Positions 52,080 through 60,711 of a stretch of DNA of 64,000 bases are shown in pieces (the first letter of the stretch is position 1; each line of letters opens with the position of its first letter). Below the pieces are notes generated by a model. It was not told the origin of the DNA, made no database searches, and saw only the letters and a program-made list of their open reading frames with translations. The DNA lies in contig NZ_VWRQ01000015.1 of NCBI RefSeq assembly GCF_008635795.1, positions 62,001 through 126,000 of the forward strand. Direction: 5' to 3'. The position numbers were made by a program, and so were the translations under genes. This stretch comes from Paenibacillus tepidiphilus (GTDB taxonomy: Bacteria > Bacillota > Bacilli > Paenibacillales > Paenibacillaceae).

Positions 52080-52967
52080 GTGTTGGAATTAAGGGATCGG
52101 GACGGACTTACGGAGCGTGAATTTTTGGCGCAGTACCAGGCAGGGGATTATGAGCGGCCCTCGGTGGCGGCGGATATGGTGATCTTCACCGTGACGAAGA
52201 CGGAGACGGATAACTACCGCAAGCTCCCGGAACAAGATCTGCGTATCCTGCTGATCCGCCGGGGAGGGCATCCTTACCTGGGCAAATGGGCGCTGCCGGG
52301 CGGCTTCCTGCGGCCGGATGAGACGGCGGATCAGGCTGCTGCACGGGAGCTGAGCGAAGAGACGGGCGTAAACGACGTCTATCTGGAGCAGCTGCGTACC
52401 TTTACCGATGTCGGCCGTGACCCCCGCACCTGGGTTATCAGCTGCAGCTATATGGCGCTGATTGACAGCAGCCGGTTTCAGCTAACAGCCGGGGATGATG
52501 CCGAGGATGCGACCTGGTTCAAGGTAAGCTACCGGCTGCTGCGGGAGCAGAAGGAGCTGCTCGAAGAAGGCTACGTCAAGACATGGACCTATGAGCTCAA
52601 GCTTAGCAGAGAAGAGGAAGAGCTGACCGCGGTGATTAGCCGCAAGGTAACGGCCAGACCGACCTCAAGGTCCACCGAGTATTCGATAGATTTGAATAAC
52701 GGGCTGGCTTTTGACCACGCCAAGATCATTGGCTATGCTATCGAACGGCTGCGCGAGCAGACCAATGACACCGACATTGCGCTGCACTTGATGCCGAAGC
52801 TGTTCACCCTGACAGAGCTGCAGCAGGTGTATGAAGTCATACTGGACAAGGATCTGCTCAAGGCGGCCTTCCGGCGCAAGGTGGCCGGGCTCGTGGCAGA
52901 GACCGACCACTACACGGAGAATGCAGGACACCGGCCATCCCGGTTGTTCCGGCGGAGTTGGGAATAA
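52080..52967 (+). CDS. NrtR-type Nudix transcriptional regulator
   Basis: 295 residues. Nudix domain at about 30-160 with an intact box (GGFLRPDE, seven residues, RELSEETGV), then a C-terminal winged helix (LTELQQVYEVILDKDLLKAAFRRKVAG). NrtR proteins bind ADP-ribose and repress NAD genes. The pnuC-nadR operon upstream is a logical target. An intact Nudix box means catalytic activity may remain. GTG start with AGGAGG. Confidence 0.87.
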   Translation: MLELRDRDGLTEREFLAQYQAGDYERPSVAADMVIFTVTKTETDNYRKLPEQDLRILLIRRGGHPYLGKWALPGGFLRPDETADQAAARELSEETGVNDVYLEQLRTFTDVGRDPRTWVISCSYMALIDSSRFQLTAGDDAEDATWFKVSYRLLREQKELLEEGYVKTWTYELKLSREEEELTAVISRKVTARPTSRSTEYSIDLNNGLAFDHAKIIGYAIERLREQTNDTDIALHLMPKLFTLTELQQVYEVILDKDLLKAAFRRKVAGLVAETDHYTENAGHRPSRLFRRSWE

Positions 52968-52986
52968 TATATTGGTATTAAACAGC

Positions 52987-53025
52987 AGAGCCGTGGTCCT
53001 CCCGTCAGGGGAAGATCACGGCTCT
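52987..53025. terminator. Bidirectional hairpin between nrtR and the MFS gene
   Basis: AGAGCCGTGGTC pairs with GATCACGGCTCT with one G-U pair, around a 15-base loop. Confidence 0.65.
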
Positions 53026-53034
53026 TGTGGTAAG

Positions 53035-54516
53035 CTATGCCTGAGGATGCTCCTTGCCCGCGGCGGCGGACAGGCCTTCCTTCCGCGCTTTCTTCTTCAT
53101 CGGCATAAAGAAGAATGTGATCACAAACGCTACGGCGGCCAGGATCATCATAAAGTAATAGGCGTCACCCGCTCCTAAGATGGACGTAAGGGTTCTAAGG
53201 CGTTCAGCAGGTGCAGCAGGATCGTTCTGCAGCAATGTAACTGCATGGCCCTTGGCCTGCACGGTATAGATTGTAATCACGACGGCCGTCCCGATGGCGC
53301 CGGCAATCTGGCGGACGGTGTTGTTCACGGCAGTGCCGTGCGTTCCCAGCTCCCTGGGCAGCGCATTGAGTCCGGCCGTATTCAGCGGCATGGTAATGAA
53401 GCTAAGGCCGATGCGCAGAGCAATGGTCCGAATCATCAGATACGTATAGGTTGTCGTTTCCGTCAGGTCAGTTACCGCCCACATGGCCGGAATGATCAGC
53501 AGCAGGCCGATGAGGAACAGCGGCTTCGCCCCGAAGCGGTCATACATTTTGCCGGTGACAGGCGACATGAACGCATTGACCAGCGCGCCCGGCAGCAGCA
53601 GCAGGCCGGCATCGAAGGCGGTGAAGCCGCGCCCCGTCTGCAGATAAATCGGCAGCAGGATCATATCCGCGTACATCATCATGGTGACGAGTACATTGAT
53701 CAGCGAGGTGACCGTAAAGATTTTGTTGCGGAAGACGGACAGGTTCAGCAGCGGGTCGGCGGACTTGATCTGCCGGACACAGAACAGGGCCGTGACCACA
53801 ATCCCGAACCCCAGACAGAGGATGACTACTGCATCGTCCCAGCCCTTGCTGCCTGCACTGCTGAAGCCGTACAGAATCAGGCCGAAGCCTGCGGTTGATA
53901 ACAGCACACTCCACACATCCAGCTTCGGCTTAGCCGTCTCCGACACATTGACCAGATATTTAAACGCAAGGCCGATGACAATGGCAACCAGCGGAATGAG
54001 TCCGATGAACAGCCAGCGCCAGGAGTGGTACTCGACGATAAATCCCGAGAGAGTCGGCCCGATGGCCGGGGCAAAGATCATCGCCAGTCCCAGCAGTCCC
54101 ATCGCGCTGCCGCGTTTCTCTACAGGGAAGATGGCCAGCACCACGCTCATCATCAGCGGCATGACGATTCCCGCTCCGGCAGCCTGGATCATACGGCCGA
54201 GCAGGAGCACCATAAAGCTTGGCGCCGCCGCACAAATGGCCGAACCGGCCAGCAGGAATGCCATGGCGCTGATAAACAGCTGGCGGGTAGTAAAGCGTCT
54301 CATTAAATAGGCGGTGACTGGGATCAAAATCCCGTTCACCAGCATAAATCCTGTGGAAATCCACTGTACGGTGGCGGCCGTGACCTCAAATACATCCATC
54401 AGGTTGCTTAACGCGACATTCAGCAGCGTCTGATTCAGCGTGGACAGGAAACAGCCCAGAATCAGGATGGTCAGCAGAATTCCTTTGTTTATTTTCTCCG
54501 TATGCTCTTCGTGCAT
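53035..54516 (-). CDS. DHA2-type multidrug efflux MFS transporter (EmrB/QacA-like)
   Basis: 493 residues, 14 membrane segments. Family motifs: LNQTLLNVALSNLM in TM1, QWISTGFMLVNGILIPVTAYLMRRF, and GRMIQAAGAGIVMPLM with the antiporter-type GP..G.I in the next part (FAPAIGPTLSGFIV). Proton-driven exporter. Divergent from a TetR regulator that probably controls it. No clear operator palindrome was found in the gap. Confidence 0.92.
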   Translation of the reverse strand: MHEEHTEKINKGILLTILILGCFLSTLNQTLLNVALSNLMDVFEVTAATVQWISTGFMLVNGILIPVTAYLMRRFTTRQLFISAMAFLLAGSAICAAAPSFMVLLLGRMIQAAGAGIVMPLMMSVVLAIFPVEKRGSAMGLLGLAMIFAPAIGPTLSGFIVEYHSWRWLFIGLIPLVAIVIGLAFKYLVNVSETAKPKLDVWSVLLSTAGFGLILYGFSSAGSKGWDDAVVILCLGFGIVVTALFCVRQIKSADPLLNLSVFRNKIFTVTSLINVLVTMMMYADMILLPIYLQTGRGFTAFDAGLLLLPGALVNAFMSPVTGKMYDRFGAKPLFLIGLLLIIPAMWAVTDLTETTTYTYLMIRTIALRIGLSFITMPLNTAGLNALPRELGTHGTAVNNTVRQIAGAIGTAVVITIYTVQAKGHAVTLLQNDPAAPAERLRTLTSILGAGDAYYFMMILAAVAFVITFFFMPMKKKARKEGLSAAAGKEHPQA

Positions 54517-54682
54517 TATGCAGTCCTCTTTTCATTGCTTTCTCGACAGTGTGTCAATAAAATGTATGATATCAGTGTTGCGGCGTGATTCCTATTTGCA
54601 ATTCTGGCGAAAATGTTGACTATGCGACAGAATAGGAGCAATCCGTTGCTGAAATACCAAATAAACGACACCGGAGGATGAA

Positions 54683-55237
54683 ATGCCTGAGCATAAGAAC
54701 GCAGATCCGCGGGCCATCCGCTCCAAAAAGATGCTGAAGCAGGCGGTGTTCTCCCTACTGGCCGACAATCCGGAGATTTCGCAGCTGACCGTCCGGAAAA
54801 TTGCCAGCCGTGCAGAGCTGAACCGGGCCACATTCTATTTGCATTATGAGGATATTCACGATTTGTTGCGCCAGATCGTACATGAAATTTTTGCGGACTT
54901 ATCCGTGAACATTGAACCTCTGTTACAGCTAAAGAGCGGCAACGAACAGGAGCAGCTGGTCACGTTACTGAATTATTTTTATGAGCACAGGAAGGTATTT
55001 GCGGTGCTGGTGGAGCACCCCGGCTTCAAGAAGCACTTGTCCAATCTGCTGAAGGATACGATAGAAAGACGCAGGGAAGCGAAGTACGGCAATTCCGCAA
55101 GGAAGGCCGCTTCGGTGGATATTGTGGCAGCGTCGCTGCTGGGGATTATGATGTGGTGGATTAAGGATGGCCGGGAGTACAGCGCTGAATATATTGCGGG
55201 TCAGATTACGTTAATGTACAAGAGGGAGTATGTATAA
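54683..55237 (+). CDS. TetR family regulator of the MFS pump
   Basis: 184 residues. DNA-binding part: LTVRKIASRAELNRATFYLHYEDIHDLLRQI, preceded by AIRSKKMLKQAVFSLL. The C-terminal part ends IMMWWIKDGREYSAEYIAGQI, common in the TetR_C_7/33 subgroup of bacilli. Divergent from the MFS gene. Confidence 0.88.
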   Translation: MPEHKNADPRAIRSKKMLKQAVFSLLADNPEISQLTVRKIASRAELNRATFYLHYEDIHDLLRQIVHEIFADLSVNIEPLLQLKSGNEQEQLVTLLNYFYEHRKVFAVLVEHPGFKKHLSNLLKDTIERRREAKYGNSARKAASVDIVAASLLGIMMWWIKDGREYSAEYIAGQITLMYKREYV

Positions 55238-55302
55238 CCGGCTTTAGCGGGGGCAGCGTGTGTACGGGGCAGAAGAGGACGGGGGCTCGCCGCCCCCGCC
55301 GC

Positions 55303-55767
55303 TTAATATTCTTTCTTGATGACAAAAAATGAGCCGCGGATGGTTCCGGCCAGCTTCGACTTTTGGCGGGCAAACTTAAACTTCCCCTCTAACTCCTGCG
55401 GGATTTCCATCCCCTCCGAGAGCTTGAAGCCGACGGCCCGTTTCTTCGGGTCATCCAGCGTGTACAAGACATTGACCTCCAGACCGTCCTCATAGAACAC
55501 GTATGCCCAGCGGATATTCTCCACCTGAAAGCTCGACGTTTCCAAAGGCTTGGCCGCAAATTCGAGATTGCGTTCTTCCTTCAACACCCGGTTCACGTAA
55601 TCCAGGGTCTCCTGGCTTTCACTTGCCGGCACCACCGTAAATTCATGCTTGTATTTATTCATGAAGTAACGGGCTTCATTGGCGCGCAGACCGGCCAGCG
55701 CTTCAGCGACAGGCGAGGACTCCAGGCCTGCTGTAGTCACATTCTTGAAATCAACGATACTGGACAA
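55303..55767 (-). CDS. Hypothetical protein linked to the GyrI-like gene
   Basis: 154 residues, starting with TTG 55767 with GGGGAGGG well placed. Soluble, alpha/beta, no signal peptide. Segments such as VENIRWAYVFYEDGLEVNVLYTLDDPKKRAVGFKLSEG look like an antiparallel sheet. I recognise no family. It lies 18 bases after the GyrI-like gene and is probably co-transcribed with it. Confidence 0.6.
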   Translation of the reverse strand: MSSIVDFKNVTTAGLESSPVAEALAGLRANEARYFMNKYKHEFTVVPASESQETLDYVNRVLKEERNLEFAAKPLETSSFQVENIRWAYVFYEDGLEVNVLYTLDDPKKRAVGFKLSEGMEIPQELEGKFKFARQKSKLAGTIRGSFFVIKKEY

Positions 55768-55785
55768 TTCCGTCCCTCCCCAAGG

Positions 55786-56265
55786 TTATTTCCTCACAAC
55801 AGGAATCCACATTTCTCCAAAAAATACGCCGTCCCGCTGTCCCATCTCAACCGCTGCATTCGGTCCTCCGACATAGGCGAAATCCGTAGCTCCCGCCAGG
55901 ACTTGTCCAAAGGCGATGCCGGTAAGCGTATTGCTCAGCTCCTGAGAGGTCTTTCCTTCCCCTGGAACCACGAGGTAATCTCCCTTGGGAAAATGGATCA
56001 CCCGGGTTGCTTCGGGAATTGTCTCTTCTGTCAGGACCCCTGCGTAATGCATCATCTTGTTGTTTACGGCTTCATTTACAGTGAACACATAGTCGTTAGC
56101 AGCAAGCGCCTTTAGGGTGCCCAGTCTTCCGTCTTCGCTGATGGCCCGCCAGAAGGCTTCCTTCTCCTGATTGATGCCGGCATAGTCCGTGTAATTGCTC
56201 TTCAGCTCAGTTCCAATGCCTAATACGGTGAATCCGTCTTTCTCTTCCAGAGTATAGTTGGCCAT
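55786..56265 (-). CDS. GyrI-like effector-binding protein (YobU-like)
   Basis: 159 residues of the AraC effector-binding/GyrI fold: KDGFTVLGIGTEL at the start, VNEAVNNKMMHYAGVLTEE in the middle and RVIHFPKGDYLVVPGEG later. Such stand-alone domains bind small hydrophobic ligands. Divergent from a WYL regulator, the same pairing as yobU/yobV in Bacillus subtilis. Confidence 0.82.
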   Translation of the reverse strand: MANYTLEEKDGFTVLGIGTELKSNYTDYAGINQEKEAFWRAISEDGRLGTLKALAANDYVFTVNEAVNNKMMHYAGVLTEETIPEATRVIHFPKGDYLVVPGEGKTSQELSNTLTGIAFGQVLAGATDFAYVGGPNAAVEMGQRDGVFFGEMWIPVVRK

Positions 56266-56375
56266 AGTCAGAACCTTCTTTCCTTGGTGGATGGATCAAA
56301 TGAAAGGTGATTTCACTTGATGAGATTATAATAACCTTATAACGTGTCAAAAAATGAAACCATTTAGGAGACCCG

Positions 56376-57338
56376 ATGAAAAAAACGGAACGGATCAACA
56401 CCCTGATGCGGTATATCAATAACCGTGCCAGCTTTACCATATCGGAGCTCATGCGCGAATTTAACATTTCCCGTTCAACGGCGATCCGGGATATCCGGGA
56501 AATCGAAGCCATGGGGATGCCGCTTGTCGCTGAAGTCGGCAGGGATGGGGGCTATTTTGTCATGAGCAATTCCGTTCTGCCCTCGGTCCGGTTCACCGAC
56601 AATGAGATTAAAGCTTTGTTTATCGCCTTTATGGCCACCCGGAACCAGCAGCTTCCCTATCTACAAAGCCGTCAGTCCTTAGCCGAGAAACTGCTCGGCC
56701 TGATTTCGGAGAATCAGCAGGAGGACCTTGTCCATCTGAATCAAATCCTGCTCTTTCAAGGGACCAATCCCCATAATCCCGACCTGCTTGAGCTGTCGGA
56801 CCTGCCCCATCCGATGCTGGAGCAGCTTATCCGGCTCCTTCTGTCGGACAGCTATCTGCTCGCTACCATGAGCGAAGGGAAGGGGATGCAGTCTTATCCC
56901 ATATACCTCCTGCACCTTTATCATGACAAGGGCCTCTGGCTGATTGAGGGCTTTGATCTGAAGGAGGAGAAGCGGCGGATTCTCCCGGTCGACAATCTCA
57001 CCCTTGTGGAGCCGTATGCTCCGAAGAAGCGGCTGAGCCGCAAGAAGATCCTGGAGAAGCTAAGTAAAGAGGAAGAGGCCGTTAACCTTGTCCTTGAGCT
57101 TGGCCCGAAGGCGATTGCCCAATTTAAGAAATACCATCCCCTGAAGGTATCGCTATCTTATATGGACCCTTATCAGACCACCGCCCGTCTACAGGCATTT
57201 ATCAACGTGAATTCTCCCGGGGAAGTAACCGAAATGGTCCATTGGCTGCTGTTCCTGGGCGGGGATATGAAGGTAAGGGAAGCACCGGATGAGGTGTGGG
57301 CAGGTATACGGGAGCGGTTAGATTTATTGTGTCCATAA
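56376..57338 (+). CDS. YafY/YobV-type HTH and WYL-domain regulator
   Basis: 320 residues. N-terminal helix-turn-helix (RINTLMRYINNRASFTISELMREFNISRSTAIRDIREIEAMGMPL) with a wing (DGGYFVM), then a WYL domain (YHDKGLWLIEGFDLKEEKRRILPVDNL) and a WCX-like C-terminus. Divergent from the GyrI-like gene, which it most likely regulates. Confidence 0.88.
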   Translation: MKKTERINTLMRYINNRASFTISELMREFNISRSTAIRDIREIEAMGMPLVAEVGRDGGYFVMSNSVLPSVRFTDNEIKALFIAFMATRNQQLPYLQSRQSLAEKLLGLISENQQEDLVHLNQILLFQGTNPHNPDLLELSDLPHPMLEQLIRLLLSDSYLLATMSEGKGMQSYPIYLLHLYHDKGLWLIEGFDLKEEKRRILPVDNLTLVEPYAPKKRLSRKKILEKLSKEEEAVNLVLELGPKAIAQFKKYHPLKVSLSYMDPYQTTARLQAFINVNSPGEVTEMVHWLLFLGGDMKVREAPDEVWAGIRERLDLLCP

Positions 57339-57787
57339 GCGAAGGGGGCTAAAACCGCTATGAATATATGAGCCGGCGTACTGCTGCACTACCTTCCGGG
57401 AGACGGTCAACCAGCCCAATGTCCAAACTCTCGCCGTCAAACTCAATCGTTTATTGCAATTAATTGGATTTTCGCACACTAATTTCTCCTTTTTCACGGA
57501 TTTCAGCCAATCTAGTTCGATTATCGCTACTTAATTTGGGCATTATTGGTGTAGTGGTTAATTCACGTCCATATTAAGTGGCGATTATCCATCTAGAGTT
57601 GCAATCTACCTGTATATACGCGAATTTAAGTGGCGATTTTCCAACTACAGTCTGCGGACAGGGAGTGCCTTTCGTAGATCATAACTATATAGAGCTGGCT
57701 GCCAGCGGATTTTACAGCAAGTAGCGGTATTCATCCGACAATCGGGGAACGGCCAGAAATTAATAAGGTACAACCAACTAATGTTCA
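57339..57787. other. Non-coding stretch with short dispersed repeats
   Basis: No frame looks coding on either strand. It holds three copies of a 22-base sequence, listed separately, and AT-rich spacers. No RNA gene is recognised. Confidence 0.5.
57513..57647. repeat. Three copies of a 22-base repeat (two direct, one inverted)
   Basis: Direct copies at 57574-57595 and 57626-57647 (both TTAAGTGGCGATT then T or A and TCCA-CTA) differ at two positions. An inverted copy is at 57513-57534 (core TTAAGTAGCGAT read on the minus strand). Confidence 0.6.
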
Positions 57788-57826
57788 ATAAAAAAAACCA
57801 AGCGACGCTCAGCGCATCGCTTGGTT
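57788..57826 (-). terminator. Terminator of the GH16 gene
   Basis: On the minus strand AACCAAGCGA (57826-57817) and TCGCTTGGTT (57805-57796) pair perfectly; a T-run follows. Confidence 0.85.
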
Positions 57827-57861
57827 CTTCGCATTTCCGCCCGGATTCGCTTAAATAGCGG

Positions 57862-60492
57862 CTACTCCGGCACGCCCTGTGTTACCCCATGCAGATAGGT
57901 CTGCCATGGCGTATCGAGCGCCCCCTGGCCGGGGTTGTAGGTGAAGAAGTATTCCACCTTATCCCCTTGCTTCAGGTTCAGGACGGGATAGGTGAAGTTG
58001 CCATTGCCGGTATTGGTCATGGCGACATTGAGCTGCCCGCCGTTGTTGATCTTGTAGTGCAGGTCGGCGAAGGTGGCGCCGTTGACGTAGAAGAGCAGGT
58101 TGTCGCCGGTCTTCTTCAGACCGCGCACGCTGTCGCCGATGACGACGGTGACGGGCGGCGGCGTCACGACGGTGATGGTGCTGGCGGCGGTCTTGCCGCC
58201 GTCGGCCGTGGTGGCCGTTACAGTAACGGTGCCCGGCGCAATCCCGGTTACGCTGCCGCTGGCATTAACCGAGGCTACGCCCGGGTTCGAAACCGACCAG
58301 GTAACGGCCTTGTTAGTGGCGTTCGCCGGTGCTACGCTGGCGGTTAGCTGGACGCTCTTGCCGACTTCCACCTGCGAAGCGGAAGGGGCCACGGTAACGC
58401 CGGTCACGGCAATGCTGCCCGGGTTGCCGGGATTTCCGCCGGTGCCCTCCTTGTACACCCGCACATAATCGACTTGCATCGTGGCCGGGATATCCGACGC
58501 CGCCGGTGTGCGGCCGCCGTCGAAGTGGCCGCCGACGGCCAGGTTCATGATCAGATAAAACGGCTCATCGAACGGAGCGTTCGGATTGTTCGGCGCAGCT
58601 ACGGAATACCACTGTCCGCGGCTGACCTTGAAGAAGAACTTGCCGTCCACATACCACTTGATGTTGTCGTCTTCCCATACCATGGAGTACACATGGTAGT
58701 CATTCGCGAACGTCTGCCCCTGCGGGAAGTGGTATTCCCCGGCGATATAGCGGTTCACCGGCCATTGGCCGCCGAAGTGGACGGCGCCGCTGGTCGTGCC
58801 GGGAAGCCGGCCCTTGGCTTCCATAATGTCGATCTCGCCGGAAGCGGCCCAGGCTCCGTATACGGCATCCTCCGGCAGCATCCAGAGCGCAGGCCAGATG
58901 CCGTCGCCGGTCGGCAGCTTGGCGCGGATGTCCACGCGGCCGTACTCAAGGGACATATGGCCCTTGGTGTTGATTTTGCCGGAGGAATACTCGGCGTAGC
59001 GGTTCGGGTCCTGCGGGAACGAGCGGTGATCGTTCAGCGCGCGGATGTTCAGCTGCCCGCCGCTTACGAACACATTCTGCGTGCTGTTCGTGTAATGCTG
59101 CAGCTCCGCATTGCCCCAGCCCCAGCTGTTGGGGTCCTGGCTGATATAGTACCCCGTCTCATAATTCCATTTGCTTGTATCCAGGGCCGTGCCGCTGAAT
59201 TCATCCTGCCAGAGCAGATTCATGCCGGCAATGGCCGGATCGCCCGGCGTGCCGATGGCGATATCCTCCTGATCCGCTTCGTCCGGACGCGGCGCATTCG
59301 GATTGCCGATGAAATTGTAGTACACATAATTGCTGCCGACATTGCCGCCGGTCTGTCCGTTCAACGGATAGCCGATGCGGATTTCCATGTTCTCCTGAAT
59401 CGGCTGGAACCACAGGCCGTAGATATAGTCGGCCCAATAGCCCCACTGGTTGGCGGAGGACATATTATTATAGCCGTTGCCGGAGTAGACGAATCCGCTC
59501 TGGCTGGAATTGCTGAGCTCGACCCATTGCCCGTTCTTCTTGATCTGGTACACGAAGCTGCCCAGCTCGCTGCCGATGGCCGCAACTCCGTCGATCTTGG
59601 GCAGCGGAATGCCGATGGCCCCGCTGTTGTCCGCCGTGTAGGTGGTGCCGTCGTAAGCGGAGAGCACGAACGAATTACGGACGGGCTTGTTGAAGTTAAT
59701 CGTGTAGATCAGGCTGGCCGAAGAGGTCTTGGAGGCCAGCTTGACGTTGATGGATTCGGTTACCGTAAACCAGTAGCCGCCTCCGCCGTCCGTGAACTGG
59801 CCGAAGTTGCTGTCATAAATCCAGCCGCTGGCCGCATTGTTGTCGATGTCGATCCATTGGCTGCTGTTCACCGGCTTGACGTACACCTTCAGATCCTGGG
59901 CCACCGCATCATAGATGAGGGCCGGGTTATTGTTGAAGACGGGATACGTGAAGCCTGCACCGCCGGTGAAGCCTGCCGTAAGCACCGGACCTTGGGTCGG
60001 TGTCATCGACGTAATGGTTGCCGTATTGACGTTCTGGAACACCAGCGTGTAATTCAGCGTGACTCCGCTGTTGGCTTTGGAGTGCAGCTGAATTTCTGTG
60101 GTGGCCCCAAGTGTGAACCAGTAGCCGTTCGCGCCGCCGTCGCTCCAGTGCCCCCAGTTCTGGTTATAGACGAAGCCGCCTGCGCTGTCGATGTCCACCC
60201 AGCTGCCGTTCTTCTTCACCTTGACGCCCACATCGCCGGATACGTCGCTCCAGCTGGCTGCACCGCCGTTGAAGACCGGCATCACGAAGCCGTAGCTTGC
60301 CTGGCCCACCCCGGATTTGGTGATGACCGGCCCATCGGCTGCCGAGAAATAAGCCATCGAGGTCACGGTGGTACCCGCCGCCTGTGCCCGGGAAGCCGGC
60401 AACAAGAAGATGGAGACCACCAATGCCAGCGTGAGGAACAGGCTCCAGGCTCTGCGCGTTAAACTGCTGTCCGCCCTGTACACTTTAATCAT
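57862..60492 (-). CDS. Secreted GH16 beta-1,3-glucanase (laminarinase-like), multidomain
   Basis: 876 residues. Signal peptide to about residue 39 (AQAAG). Two related beta-domains (about 40-155 and 160-270) share the pattern FVYNQNWGHWSDGG / WIYDSNFGQFTDGG, with a third, looser copy to about 390. GH16 domain about 425-690 with the catalytic motif GEIDIMEA: nucleophile E553, D555, acid/base E558. Then a Big_2 Ig-like domain (about 695-780) and a C-terminal CBM56-like beta-glucan-binding domain (LFYVNGATFADLHYKINNG). Endo-hydrolysis of beta-1,3 or mixed-link glucan outside the cell. GGAGGG precedes the ATG. Confidence 0.92.
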   Translation of the reverse strand: MIKVYRADSSLTRRAWSLFLTLALVVSIFLLPASRAQAAGTTVTSMAYFSAADGPVITKSGVGQASYGFVMPVFNGGAASWSDVSGDVGVKVKKNGSWVDIDSAGGFVYNQNWGHWSDGGANGYWFTLGATTEIQLHSKANSGVTLNYTLVFQNVNTATITSMTPTQGPVLTAGFTGGAGFTYPVFNNNPALIYDAVAQDLKVYVKPVNSSQWIDIDNNAASGWIYDSNFGQFTDGGGGYWFTVTESINVKLASKTSSASLIYTINFNKPVRNSFVLSAYDGTTYTADNSGAIGIPLPKIDGVAAIGSELGSFVYQIKKNGQWVELSNSSQSGFVYSGNGYNNMSSANQWGYWADYIYGLWFQPIQENMEIRIGYPLNGQTGGNVGSNYVYYNFIGNPNAPRPDEADQEDIAIGTPGDPAIAGMNLLWQDEFSGTALDTSKWNYETGYYISQDPNSWGWGNAELQHYTNSTQNVFVSGGQLNIRALNDHRSFPQDPNRYAEYSSGKINTKGHMSLEYGRVDIRAKLPTGDGIWPALWMLPEDAVYGAWAASGEIDIMEAKGRLPGTTSGAVHFGGQWPVNRYIAGEYHFPQGQTFANDYHVYSMVWEDDNIKWYVDGKFFFKVSRGQWYSVAAPNNPNAPFDEPFYLIMNLAVGGHFDGGRTPAASDIPATMQVDYVRVYKEGTGGNPGNPGSIAVTGVTVAPSASQVEVGKSVQLTASVAPANATNKAVTWSVSNPGVASVNASGSVTGIAPGTVTVTATTADGGKTAASTITVVTPPPVTVVIGDSVRGLKKTGDNLLFYVNGATFADLHYKINNGGQLNVAMTNTGNGNFTYPVLNLKQGDKVEYFFTYNPGQGALDTPWQTYLHGVTQGVPE

Positions 60493-60647
60493 ACTTGCCC
60501 TCCTTAAATCGATTTGGCCTTACAGAAACCGCTTACATAACGAATGCATCTTTATTCTAGCAAATGGAATAATTGGGCAAAAGGTACAGAATTATAGTTA
60601 GAGACCCATTATTTTAGCTTTCGGTGCAAGGTCCTGCAGTGCGCAAC

Positions 60648-60690
60648 AAAAAACACCTCACGCTCCGCCTCGCGGCAGTGCATAAGGTGT
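60648..60690 (-). terminator. Terminator of the two-component operon
   Basis: On the minus strand ACACCTTATGC pairs with GCGTGAGGTGT, followed by TTTTTTG. Confidence 0.75.
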
Positions 60691-60711
60691 CTGCGGTTTG
60701 AATGCAGCAGC

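Noticed and set aside
56287..56375. Sigma-A promoter TTGACA/TATAAT for the GyrI-like gene
   Set aside because: The two boxes on the minus strand are only 14 bases apart, too close for a normal promoter.
57339..57787. CRISPR array
   Set aside because: Only three copies, one inverted, with no regular spacing and no cas genes in the window.
58474..60462. Plus-strand frame of 662 codons opposite the GH16 gene
   Set aside because: The GH16 frame has a signal peptide, GEIDIMEA motif and terminator. The opposite frame is a product of high GC in third positions.
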